Source of the DNA: Anopheles merus
Taxonomy: Eukaryota > Arthropoda > Insecta > Diptera > Culicidae
DNA length: 64,000 bases
Reading direction: 5' to 3'
Assembly: GCF_017562075.2 (NCBI RefSeq)
Contig: NC_054084.1
Coordinates: forward strand, 23,586,285 to 23,650,284
Position 1 is the stretch's first letter. Every line of letters begins with the position of its first letter. Both the position numbers and the translations under genes were made by a program. The notes under the pieces are model-generated. The model made no database searches. It saw only the letters and a program-made list of their open reading frames with translations, and was not told the DNA's origin. Of the stretch, positions 49,740 through 61,293 are shown piece by piece.

Positions 49740-50161
49740 GTCGTGGGTGCTAAAGTTTGGCTAAAACTAACCCAAACGGTAGTAAAACTTTGCTAGTTAT
49801 TTGTTTCAATTCATCGGAATCTGCGAAGCGTAGAGATAGGTTAATTTAATTTTACGCATCATTACCATTTGAATCCGGTGCGACAAAAGATGGGCAAAAG
49901 ATATGGAAATGAAGAATAATGAAAAATTAATTATAACAATTTGTGTTACTCCAAACTTAGCTTCAGTTTGCTTATCGAGAGAAAATTTCATAAAAAAAAT
50001 AAAGTTTTAAGCCTCGATCATTTAATTAATTCTCATTTCCTACACAAACGACAGGAAAGGCATACGCAATTAAACAATTTGCTATATATCATCCCTCCTT
50101 ATTTCCTTCCCAGTTCAGTAACACCAAACGAAATGTTGCGCCACGCACCGCCCCACCATTT
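49740..50161. other. Short intergenic region, ClpP to DUF1091 gene
   Basis: AT-rich with no coding sequence. It must hold the ClpP 3' UTR and the DUF1091 gene promoter; no clear TATA or initiator was seen. Confidence 0.6.
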
Positions 50162-50909
50162 TTACGACGCGGCTTCCGTCGACGAGGGAGGATGCTCCAG
50201 TACCGTGTCTATAATGCCCAGCGTTTGGGCCTCCTCGGGGCTCAAGAACGTATCGCGCTCCATCTTCGAGTACAGCACGTCCAGCGACGTCTTCGTGTGC
50301 TTGCCATAAATCTCCGTTAGCTGCTTCTTCAGCTTCAGTATCTCTTCCGCCTGTATCTGAATGTCGGTCGCCTGTCCCTGGGCACCGCCGGACGGCTGGT
50401 GGATCATGATGCGTGCATTCGGCAGCGAGTGGCGCATTCCCGGCGCTCCCGCCGCAAGCAGCAGCGAGCCCATCGAGCACGCCTGCCCCACGCACCACGT
50501 AGCAACCGGGGGCTTCACGTACTGCATCGTATCGTAGATGGCCAGCCCGGCCGTGACACTTCCGCCCGGTGAGTTGATGTACATGTGGATCGGTTTCGTG
50601 CCATTTTCCGACTGTAGGAACAGCAGCTGGGCCACGATCAGCGAGCTCAGATCGTCATGGATTGGGCCCATCAGGCAGATGATTCGTTCCTTCAGCAACC
50701 GGGAAAATATGTCGTACGCCCGCTCTCCCCGACCCGTTTGCTCCACCACGATCGGGACCAGGTTCAGGAATGATTTGTTGGTCGCATGCAGTTTGCGCTA
50801 GAAACAAAAACAAAGCAACACGGGTCAGCGTGCAGAAAAGCATACGGGACGCTCTCCAGCTACTTACCACGGAAGCTAAATGCGGTAAAAATGACTTTAT
50901 TCTATTCAT
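50162..50909 (-). CDS. ClpP: Mitochondrial ATP-dependent Clp protease proteolytic subunit
   Basis: Exons 50909-50868 and 50797-50162 give 225 residues. ClpP is the serine peptidase chamber that degrades misfolded mitochondrial matrix proteins together with ClpX. The catalytic triad is visible: Ser in VGQACSMGSLLLAAG, His in ARIMIHQPSGGAQG and Asp in SKMERDTFLSPEEA. The YINSPGGSVTAGLAIYDTMQ block that shapes the oxyanion hole is intact. The N-terminus (MNRIKSFLPHLASV, RKLHATNKSF) is basic with no acidic residue, consistent with a matrix-targeting sequence. A further in-frame ATG at 50957 would add 16 residues; the start at 50909 is preferred because it places a basic presequence first. The single intron is 70 bases. 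Confidence 0.95.
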
Positions 50910-51785
50910 TGTGGATGCGATTAGGATGATAAACACTGGCGGCAGACACGAATGCAAGATGTAAACAACATTTCGTAATCATGTCCAATCCACCAGCAGC
51001 AGCCGGCTGACCCAGAGTGACCAGATTTATCTATATTCCTATCAATTTTTTATTTTTTATAGCGAAAACACAGATTTTTTTAAATACTGGTCAGATGTCA
51101 TCAAATCATTTCCCTGTTCAATTTATAAGGCGCGGCCAAAGTGAGTGTATATATCAGGTGGGCTTATCCCAAGTGCCACAAATCCACTAAACGACCACTA
51201 AACGGCTTCTAAACGCCTCAAATTCTCTACCTAAACGGAATATAGAAAGACTTCGTTTAGCAGACGGCAAACGACTCATGCATTCTAAAAATAGCAAAAA
51301 AGCTGGTGGCGCCATCTGTTTGTGGGATACCCAACCTGTGGAGCTTCCTCGCTTGGAGGAGAGCTTTCTCATTTCCTCTGTACTGTTGTATGGTTTCGCA
51401 TTGAAGTTATGCATCGCTAGAACTAGAACGGCGATACGATTGTTTAAATACTAAACTCCAACGGCAACCACCAGTACTGAAGCAAGTGAGATTTGGGTAA
51501 TGGTCGTTGGTGTTGATACCCACGTATCTGACCACACGACCATTCATATAGATTTTTGCTCAGAAAGTTAGAAGGCTATATAGGTCATTATAAGATGAAA
51601 CTTGTCGAAACACATTGCAAGAAAAGGATAGCAATATAATGATGAGTTGTAATACGCCATCTATTGATCAAACCAATGAAGCTGTGAAGCTTTCATTTTT
51701 TTTATATGGATATTCAATTTTCCAGTCGTTTAAGCTTAATCTGTGGCGCTTGGGATGGTTTTCTTCCTCACTAATCTTACGACAC

Positions 51786-52488
51786 TAGTGGTGAGAGCTC
51801 GGAATCGGACCTAATCGATTTCGATTCCGTGTTCGAAATCAAGTCCGGTGCCAATTCCGATGCTGGAATCGATTCCGATTCCGCAGTCGATTCCGGAGCC
51901 GATTCCGGAGTTGGTTCCGGAACCGATTCCGGAATTGAATCCGGAGCTGATTCCGGAGTTGGTTCCGGAGCCGATTCCGGAGTTAAATCCGAAGCCGATT
52001 CCGGGATCGGCTCCGGAATCGATTCACGGATCGGCTCCGGAATCGATTCACGGATCGGCTCCGGAATCGATTCCAGGATCGGAATCGGCTCCGGAAACAG
52101 AATCGTTTCCGAAACCGACCTGGGAATCGCAATTTGCTTCGGTAACGGAATCAGTCTTGACTCCAGAAATGGAGTTAGCTCCGGAATGAGATTTAGTTTT
52201 TGAATTGAATGAGAATTAGTTTTGAATGTCGGAGCCGATTTTGATTCCGGAGCCAATTCCGAAACCAATTCCGATTCCGGAGCTAATTCTGATTCCGGAG
52301 CCGGTTTCGATTCCGGAGCTAATTCCAATTCCGGAGCCGATTCTGAAACCAATTCTGGAACCAATTCTGGAGCCGATTCCGGAATCGATTCCGGAAACTG
52401 ATTCCGGACCTACTATCCGGAATAGATTGGAAAACTTCGGAGCTAACCGGAATCGATTCCGACGAAATCTTCATTTTTCCCATCACTA
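51786..52488. mobile_element. hAT-like element with GGAATC satellite body in the foldback loop
   Basis: The same family as 6813-7560, inverted: it starts TAGTGGTGAGAGCTCGGAAT and ends TTTTTCCCATCACTA. Flanks TACGACAC (51778-51785) and ATTGACAC (52489-52496) share only the last five bases, so the target duplication has decayed or is uncertain. The body is GATTCCGG/CCGGAATC repeats of a 6-bp-based satellite. Confidence 0.75.
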
Positions 52489-52666
52489 ATTGACACATGA
52501 TTTTCTCGTTCCTGGCAATTCTCGTTCCTTAACAAAATCTAGTCAACCTTGAAGATAAAACCCAAGCGTCACAGATTAAGCACAAATGACATGAAAATCA
52601 AACATCCATAGAAATAAAACGAAAGCTCCATAGCTTCATTGGTTTGCTCAATAGATGGCGTATTAT

Positions 52667-53108
52667 CACCGACATAACGACGTGACACTTGCGTTACAAA
52701 ACTGTCCCACACGAAAGTACTGTCATTTGCAATGAAGGCGATCACTTATGTCAAAATGAGCTATGCTCGCGACTGCTTAGATGGAAACAACATCTCCGAG
52801 TACAAATGGCGGAGGATGTGTTAGGTTAGATTTTATGAAAAAAATTGGAAAAAAAACTCAGAAAAGTAATTTGATGGGTTTCCAAAGCAATACAAATGAT
52901 TTGAGAAGTTTGTATCCACAACTATTCTTGTTCTTCATTGGAAGTTGGGCAGAAAAACAAAACGGGGTTTTAGCAGTTTCTCCTCTGTGTCAGTGTAGTA
53001 GGCGAATCATTATAGAGATGGCGCTAGTGTTTAACGTATTTTCATTTGAAATAAGGAGACAACTTTTGAAGCTCATTTTGTTCGAAGTGTCACGTTGGTT
53101 TGTCGGTG
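52667..53108. mobile_element. Non-autonomous DNA transposon nested in the foldback right arm
   Basis: The ends CACCGACATAACGACGTGAC and, inverted, CACCGACAAACCAACGTGAC are flanked by a perfect duplication GTATTAT at 52660-52666 and 53109-53115. The left arm of the foldback, which lacks this insertion, preserves the empty site (reverse complement GCGTATTACAACTC). The 442-bp interior has no transposase. A 7-bp duplication does not point clearly to one superfamily. Confidence 0.8.
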
Positions 53109-54083
53109 GTATTATAACTCATCATTATATTGCTGTCCTTTTCTTGCAATGTGTTTCGAAAAGCTTCATCTAATCGTGACCTTTATAGCCTTCTAACTTT
53201 CCTAGCAAAAATCTATATGAATCGTCGTGTACATGGGTATCACAACACCATCGATCATTATTCAAATATCTTTTGCTTCTGTACAAATGCTTCACATTGG
53301 AGTTTAGTATTTAAACAATCACATCGCCGTTCTAGTTCTAGCGATGCATAACTTCAATTCGAAACCAGTACAAATGACAGTACAGAAGGAAGTAGAAAGC
53401 TCTCAAAGCCGGAAAGCTCTCCACAGGTTGGGTATCCCACCAACAGATGGCGCCACCAGCTTTTTTTTGCTATTTTTAGAATACATCAGTCGTTCACCGT
53501 CTGCTAAACGAAGTCATTCTATATTCCGTTCAGGTAAAGAGCTTGAGTCGTTTTGTGGATTTAAGGCGCTTGGGTTCAGAAAGGCCTTCGAATGATCATT
53601 TATGCGGCCGCTGAACCAAATCTAATCCATCTCCTTGAAATAGATGAAGGATTCATTTTCCCTTAATATGGAACATTCGTTTTGCAGATAAGTCCCCCCG
53701 CCCTTTTCCCTCGCTCAACACTTCTTTTTAACTGAGAATCAAATTTTACAACCAATCGAAAGCTACCGATAACATTTTGGTGCTCTTACCGAAAACCGCC
53801 AAAATAATCTGGTCACACTGCCGCACCGGGTCGATGAACGTCAAACGCAGCAGTCAAACGGGACAGCACGACAGTACCTCGCGCTCGTATAGCTGCAGTC
53901 ACTCTGCGACCCACCATCGGAAGCAGCGGGGCAGCGCGTGTTTTTCTTTTCTTCGTCGCAAGTTTATTACAAGCAACACTATATTGCGCTTTGTGCAGTG
54001 CAGAAGTTACAGCGTACCTGGAACATAAGTTACCCCCCCCCCCTTTTCAATCGATGGTGTTTGCTTAGTGTAAAGTGTGCGCA

Positions 54084-55976
54084 ATGATTGAATGTGAGCA
54101 GCCGAACATCACCGACACCGTGGTAATGAGACGAGCACTTCCGCAGGCGATACTACATTCCATTTGACGGCGAACATTCCCCCCCCCCCCACCTTACATA
54201 CTGCCAATCGGTCTAATTATGGTCATGTTTTGGGCCGTGTTCGCGTTTCCTCTTTGCAGGTGATAGATCATGAAGAGTTTCTCGATCGCATCAAGAAAAC
54301 GCTCTACTACGGCTCGTCCAAGGTACGGTGCACCAAGATTAGCCGCCCGCTGGCCGACTACGCGGCGGACGTGTTTTCCGAAACCCACCGCGGCCATTCC
54401 CTCAGTCGACTGAACTTTGCGACTGTGGGCAACCTGTCCGTGACGCCATGCTCGCTCATCCTGGCGATGATCTATCTCGATCGGTTGAACGCCACCGATC
54501 CGACCTTTGTACGTCGCGTAACGCCGTCGGAATTATTTATAGTGTCGATGGTAAGTAGCGCTAAGAAGAATTGGTAGTTTTGCTGCCGGTGACCTGATAA
54601 AGCGAGCGCGCTTCGCTCTGGTTGCAATCGAATGGCACGCAGCTTCTCGAACAGGGGGAAGAAGAGGCGTGCATTTCACGGCTCACTAAGCACGCACAAG
54701 AAAGCTTGCTAATTTCTCTCCAGCAGCAGCAGCAGCAGCAGCTCGCTCGCTCGCTCGCTTTTCCTTTCGCACAGCTACAACTTTCTCGTTCGATGTGCTT
54801 TACTCATGCTTTGGCGTCATCGCTCTTTTCTTCCCCTTCTTTTTACAGATGGTCTCCACTAAATTTTACTGCGGTTACGACGAAGACATCTATCTAAGTG
54901 CCTGGGCAGAGTATGGAAACATGACGCCGGATCAGATGAAAGCGTTGGAATTGGAATTCTTGGACGCAATGGTAAATCATTTGTTTTTTTGTCAATTCGT
55001 ACCACACACCCACCTCCAGCTGCTTACTTATACGGTCGGTATCTTCGGTTTCGGTCCGTAGAATTGGAATGCCTACGTTTCCAAGCACGATTTCTTCGAG
55101 AAGCTGAAAGCGGTCGAAAAGGTGCTGGCAAAACGGCAGGGCCTCACACGCGGCTGGCTGACGTACACCGAGCTTATCAACTTTCTACCCTCATTTGCGA
55201 TGGCGAAGCAGCTGATCCACTACAGCACCGTGCTCGCGCTGAGCTACACCGCCAGCGTGATGACCATTGCCGGAGCCTTCCTGTTAGCTAGCAATCTTCA
55301 TCTCCCGGGCAACCTACTGTACCGCGGTTCATCGACCAGTCTCGAGGGCAGCAGCAGCACCCCGCTGTCGTCACCACAGCCAACGGGGGTCGACAGTCGG
55401 CTCGATAATGCGACGGTCGATGACACAAACACACTCGAAGACTGCATCTCGAATGGCACGCTTGCCGCATCGCAGATAAAAACGGCACTGAAAGACTGCG
55501 AGGTTGCTTTTGCTGCCGGACATGAGCAGCAGCACCATCACCAACATCACCACCATCACCACCATCACCACCAACAACAGCAGCTGCACAATCCTAGTTG
55601 GCATAGTAGTACAAACGAGCATCACGAAGCGATCGTTTTCTCACTACCCTACCGCTATCGCAACATACGCTTCATTTTCGATCCTGCCGGTGGTAACAAT
55701 TTCGTGCAGCAGATTGATTTCCTTCGCTCCGAGCAGGAAGGGAACGAGTCGGACCGGGCACCGAGCGACGGCGGATCGAACCACGATCGCTCGCTGGAAC
55801 TTCGTCACGCTGGATCTCTAAATTGTTCGTACGATTGCTTCATTCCACTGATGGGCGGCAGTGGGCGATGGTGTGCGGAGGGCAGCGCTGAGCAGCAGCA
55901 CGGCAACTACGATGGTATCTACAAACATTACAAGAAAACGTACGACATGTTCAGTTCGCTGCTGAAGTTTCTCTAA
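54084..55976 (+). CDS. CNPPD1: CNPPD1-like cyclin (PAS1/PHO80 cyclin domain), intact
   Basis: Exons are 54084-54122, 54260-54550, 54849-54971 and 55062-55976, all phase 0 with GT-AG junctions, giving 455 residues. Residues of about 15-200 form the cyclin box: FLDRIKKTLYYG, LSVTPCSLILAMIYLDRLNA, SELFIVSMMVSTKFYCGYDE and MKALELEFLDAMNWNAYVSK. This corresponds to the Pcl/PHO80-type cyclin fold of the poorly characterised CNPPD1 family. A hydrophobic stretch (STVLALSYTASVMTIAGAFL, about 230-250) may be a membrane segment. The C-terminal half is low-complexity, with a histidine/glutamine tract encoded at 55527-55582, and ends KKTYDMFSSLLKFL. A kinase partner is inferred from the fold, not shown. 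The first exon (13 codons) is set by its ATG and donor GTAATG and is the least certain part. Confidence 0.9.
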
Positions 55977-56305
55977 CGTCCCCGCCCCCGGCGTCAAACA
56001 CTGACCGCAGTAGGATAGACTAACACAACATGGCATGCGTAACTGGTATTCGTTTCGTTTAAAGGAACTTAAAATCATGAAATCATTCAATTGTGACTAT
56101 GGAGCCCCGCAGCAAGCAATTTCAAACCCCAAAAACCCCAACAAAAAAGTGTACCTTTTTCATGCGTTCCATTCCTCGAGTTTTACAGCTAACATTGTTT
56201 CAAAAGCAGGACTAATGATATATTTTATATACATTGAATATGTGTACTGTAAATTGTGACATTTATCCATTTGTTTTAATTTACAAATTCGTTTAATGCT
56301 TTTGC

Positions 56306-56311
56306 AATAAA
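56306..56311 (+). terminator. Poly(A) signal of CNPPD1
   Basis: AATAAA about 330 bases after the stop codon, conserved in the left copy at 922-927. Confidence 0.5.
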
Positions 56312-56882
56312 TTTTATTATTGGACCACAATACATACAGAAAGGCGCGCGTGTGTTTGTGTGAAATATACATCAGAAAGGTCCGAAAAAAAAGAACGAAA
56401 ATCGGAAGAGGTTACAGGGCTAGGCAAATAATTTTCAACGATCCCCTGTACTGTAAAGAGTAAGCCGAGAACAATGATATTGAAACTCAATTAAAATGAG
56501 TTACTTGTGACAAGCCCTTAAGCGACCTAAAACCAAAACTAAACCCATACTGGTCCTGACACCTTTTTTACTTCGAGAACTGCACATGACCTAATGCCTT
56601 CAGGACTGGCACCTATGAACCGATGCAAGTCCAGGGCTCGACACTGAGTCCCAAACCGAACCCAGGAAGCGATACTGATCATACCGGTCCTCGAACTGAT
56701 CATGTACCCATACCTGCCCAGGAACCTATCATGAACAATTATTGGTCGTGGAACCTATCATGACTCCATACCGGTCCTGGAACCTAATATGAACTTATTT
56801 TATCTTTTTTTTTGCATAACAACAGCTGTCTGTCAAGGCCTACCTGTACCCACTAGTGAAGTGGGCTTCATAGTCTATCCGG

Positions 56883-57162
56883 CAGTGATGGGTAAAGTTG
56901 GCAAAAAACCGGAGTCGACTCCGATCCGACTCCAATAAATTCGGAATCGACTCGGGAAGGTAGGTTCGCCCTGCAATATTCGGAGTCGTCCGGAGTCGTT
57001 CGGAGTCGTTCGGAGTCGGTCTTCGAAACAAAGGCCTGTGTACGAGGTGCACGCGCAAAGGGAAAGACACAACGAAACGAAATGCCTGATCACAAGTACA
57101 TTAAACCAAGTCCGATCGACTCTAGACGATGCCGAATGACTCCGATTCTTATCGACTTCGAA
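56883..57162. mobile_element. Truncated hAT-like element with GGAGTCG body
   Basis: This copy of 1517-1886 keeps the left end CAGTGATGGG but ends abruptly where a 236-bp deletion joins TCGACTTCGAA to TATGTTAAATGG. It has two extra GGAGTCGTTC units near 56990-57015, showing satellite expansion relative to the left copy. Confidence 0.75.
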
Positions 57163-60100
57163 TATGTTAAATGGTTTCATTTCGCAAGAAGAATCACTTT
57201 ATTAAATCTTGATTTTTTTTTTGGCAGACCAGGCCTATCTTAATTTCGACGAGTAGCACAAATAGATTTGTGAATGATCTGGTCTTACGGTTAACGTTCA
57301 TATTTCAATTGGATGAGATGAACGACCTGGCGTACTAAAACTTTTCGACGGGTAGGACGTTCCTTTCATGACCAGCTCAGTACATTTTTGTTTTATAAAG
57401 AATCGATGAACGAAGATTAGAGGAACGTAGGTCGTTTGTTCTTTAGGATAAATTGAATGAAACGACGACTGTACCACCAGACCGCGCCATTTTCAACTTA
57501 TACCGGTCCTGAAACCGATACTGAATGCATACCGGACTTGGAAACTGACACTGAACCCACACCGGCCCTCAAAACTACTCATGAATCCGTATCAGTCCTG
57601 GAACTGAAAGTAAACCCATAAAGGATCTGGAACTGATGGTGAACTTGGAATCGATCATGAACCCATACTGACCCAGGTATAGCTCCCAACATCAGTTATT
57701 TCCAAGACTGGTGTCTGGAACTGTTCCGGATTCGGATTCGGAATGATATTTGGACCACGTTCGGGTATGTATCCGATACAATTCGTACGAAATTTAGTAA
57801 AAGAATTTGTATAGCGAGAATCGTAAAAAAAAAACAACAACAACAACAATTGTCCATAAAAACCAATATCACAGAAACGACAGAATCGCCAAATCGTAAG
57901 GTTGAATATGATAATGAATTTACTGTTTATTTTGGTACACATTTCGGTTTTCAATATTTGCTGTTTTCTCTATTGCTGTTCGTCGATTGTTGTATTGTTT
58001 TATCGCATTTGTCGTGTTCGTGTATGCGTATGCAATCGAGTGTCGAGGACACCAGAGAGCGATACAGAGAGATACAGAGACAGTGTGTGTGTGTGTGTAT
58101 TTTGAATACTATAATATCCTACTATATATCCATATATTATTCGGTGTGCGTGTATGCCGAGACTGTGTTGTGATCTCATTGTTGTTTTGATTTGAGCATT
58201 TGAGGTTTGACCATCGTTCCCCCTCGCTGAACTCTACTAACTGGAAGATCTAGCCGAAAGCATTACATATTTCACAAGCAATCGCTCTCTTGGAGATGGA
58301 AATACGGTATTAGAACGGGATTATTTTCTAGACTATAGTTGCTTTCATTCAACTCGCTAGGCTCCGCGATTCCGGTTCCTGGCGCAATTTACATCAAAAT
58401 TCAAAATTGTCAATTTGCATTGCTTGCTATAATAGCTAGAATACAGAGTGTTCTGTCTGTCTATCTGTCTGTGGCTGTGTGTTTACTGTTACGTTATGGT
58501 ATGCTGCAAATGCATTGTGCTCATGGTGTGGTTTATTGGGTGTAGTCCCCCTAATTTGTTTGGGGCAGGATCTAACCCTTCATACGCTATATATAAGTTA
58601 ATCGACAGTACGTAGTAGTAAGTTGAAAGACGACGTAGGGACAACAGTATCCAGGTGGCGCTGTGTGGCTAGAAAATTGACCCATTATGCTTAGGTACTG
58701 TGAAGGTGGCTGCACTTGCGCAACCCCCTTCTTTTAGTAGTTAGTTAGTTAGTGGTAGCTGCCCATTTTTTTGTTTTTGACTGCTTGCTTGCTTGCCGAC
58801 GAAAGGCCAGCCAGAAGGAGGAAGGATGATAGAAAAATAGTTTCATTTTCTTAAGCAATTCAACGATATACTATAGTTTTTGTTTTTTCTTCTTTATCCT
58901 CTTCTTCTTCGAATAATTAGTAGATAGGTAAAGGTGTAAGGCCGAGGTGTAGGTTTTGGGGTAGTAGAAATATCATGTTTAGAATATTATTGTGCTTAAC
59001 ATGGAGGGATTTACATGGAGCATTTGGGGGCGCGTCGCCTTTTCGGACGGCTCCTTTATTTGCTTAGTCAAAAATATCCGCGCGCTGAATAGGGAATGTG
59101 TGTGTGTGTGTGGAAGAACTTGGCTCCGAATCGTTTTGTTTCGTAAGGTGTTTTTTTTTGTTGGCAATAAGGAAGGCAACAGGGCAAAAAGGAAACATAA
59201 AATGGAACAAGAAACTTGCTTTCTACTCCGCGCAGGCCAAAAAAAAGGTGTGAATGGAATCTCGGTCACTTGGTATATGCTTAAACCATGCTGCTTATTA
59301 CCGCGTGGCACAAAACACAAAACACAAAAAAAAAACAATGCAAAGCGAAACGTTTGCCAATGTGCCAACTCATTCTTACGGGTTTAGTGAAAGTTTTTCC
59401 GCGAAAGCGTTTCACCTTAGTGTGCCACAGGAGGGCGGCGGCGGCGGCGCAGCATGTGTGGTAAGTAAATACTTGTATGCGAAATTAATGAGGTATATTG
59501 TAATCTATTGCTTACCGCAAAATGGCGCAAAGAGAATAATTTTCGTAAGCTTTCATTCACACCAACCAACACGATGATTATATCTGATTTCACTATGCTA
59601 CTACTATTACTACCACTACTACCACTACTACTACTACTACTGCTAGTACATACTTGAGAAATTGGTCACGGATTTAGCGGAAAGCTAATACCAATGTGTT
59701 TAAATACCTCTAATCGCTAATAAAAAGTATTCCTGCATCTTTTTTTGTTCTTAAATGGACCCAATTACACTACACTGCACTCTCGCCTACATACTCCTAA
59801 GTGACATTAATAATTTGTTTAATAGCATTTTTTTTGTTTTCGAAGTAATTTCTCAACCTCGTTAATAAACCATCATCTCACCTTTTAAAGTCGTCGCCGA
59901 ATTGGGAAGAAAGTTAATAGTTTTACTCTTTAAATCGCAATCAATCGCAAGCAACGAAACTCGTTCTCGTGTTCGAATAGCGCTTAAACTAAGCCTGATG
60001 CTACTAGAGTGGGTCACGGCTGGCTGGTTGGTGTTGTGTCATCGAATTCTTAATTCGTCTATTAGTATAGTTCACCCGAGCACGACGTGTACGTGTACTA

Positions 60101-61011
60101 CGCTCATCCCGAGCCGAGGAGTAATATCGTTTGTTGCGTGTTTTTTTTTTGTTTCCTCTATTGCGTCGACAGTAACACATTATATAGATAGGGACTAGTT
60201 TGACTAGTCATTCCGCTACTAGTAGGTAACAGGTTTGCCTAGAACATTAATCACTAACAAAGTTTGCTGCTCCTTCCCCCCTTCTCTTAACGATACTAAT
60301 CTGAAACACAATCGTAACACAGTAACCGAAACACAAGCACGTTGCACTAAGTCGTATTGTTTTCTCTCAAACAGTACACAGGAAAGCGTTTGTGGGCTGT
60401 TGCGTTGAGAGTGGTGGTTAATAAATATAGCATTAGCAATAACACAGTAGCACCAATGGTGTGCAGTGGGCTAATCGAATAACTCCTCTATCCTTATGCA
60501 AATTATCTCCCAGAGAGGAACGATGGAACGATAAATCCTATACCACTGATCCGCGATACGCATCACATCGCACGTCGTTTCGGGGGGGCCGCGAAGCGTG
60601 TCGTGTGTCTCGGGTAGTACTGGATTCGATCAACTGATAATATTTACATATTCCTACACCACCCAGCCATGGCTCCCTGGGGGAGGGTATCACCGCCAAT
60701 CTATCCTCTCTCATCGAGCTCGATGCTCTATCATCGTTCGTTTCGTTGGTCGGTAAAATGCCCGAAGCGATTTCGAAATTTCAAACAAACGGTCGTTATC
60801 GATCAATCAACGTAAAATATGAACCGCGCTAGAGGGGATGGGTCGGAACGAGCTGGAAGGTTTCTAATTTAAATTTCCGATTGCGTTGCTCCACACGTGG
60901 TGAAGCGCCACCGTAAATTGACCGTAAACCACAGAATGTCTGCCTCCCCGACAACAACACACAGCAACAGCAGCAGCTCAAATTCAGTACCTTTTACACA
61001 CTAACGGAGGC

Positions 61012-61045
61012 TTATTTCACGGCAACAATGTTCGCAACACCATCC

Positions 61046-61085
<40 letters not shown>

Positions 61086-61262
61086 CAGTCGCACTTGCTT
61101 CCGACGGCTTGTTCTTATCCTTGTCCTTTTCCTTCTCCTTATCCTCCTTCATGAATAATAGAGGGCACATTCCCAGCAGACATCCGATGGTAATACCCAG
61201 CACTCGTCCCTAGAGCACAACATTGTGTATTTGTGTGCGGGGTTTTACACGCAGTAGGCGCC

Positions 61263-61293
<31 letters not shown>

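Larger units (their letters stand above)
51168..53574. mobile_element. Foldback-type element with long inverted arms
   Basis: The left arm (51168-about 51755) and right arm (about 52560-53574) are inverted copies. Both contain GATGCATAACTTCAAT, CACAGGTTGGGTATCCCAC, AGATGGCGCCACCAGC and TCTGCTAAACGAAGTC, in reverse order and strand. The outer ends are CCCAAGTGCC and, inverted, CCCAAGCGCC. The innermost pairing is AATCTGTGGCGCTTGGG at about 51740 with CCCAAGCGTCACAGATT at about 52562. The right arm is interrupted by 52667-53108 and the centre holds the satellite element 51786-52488. There is no open frame with transposase features. No flanking target duplication was found. Confidence 0.8.
50910..54083. 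other. Divergent intergenic region, ClpP to CNPPD1
   Basis: The two genes face away from each other across about 3.2 kb, of which about 2.4 kb is a foldback element with other insertions. The remaining 250 and 500 bases next to the genes should contain both promoters. Unaltered, this may have been a compact bidirectional promoter. Confidence 0.6.
55977..61011. other. CNPPD1-TMEM65 convergent intergenic region, right copy
   Basis: Collinear with 591-5883. It has the poly(A) signal at 56306-56311, minisatellites, the truncated hAT-like element 56883-57162 and shorter (GT)n at 59097-59112. No coding sequence was recognised. Confidence 0.6.

Noticed and set aside
50115..50498. 127-codon minus-strand frame overlapping ClpP
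   Set aside because: An out-of-frame shadow of the ClpP catalytic exon.
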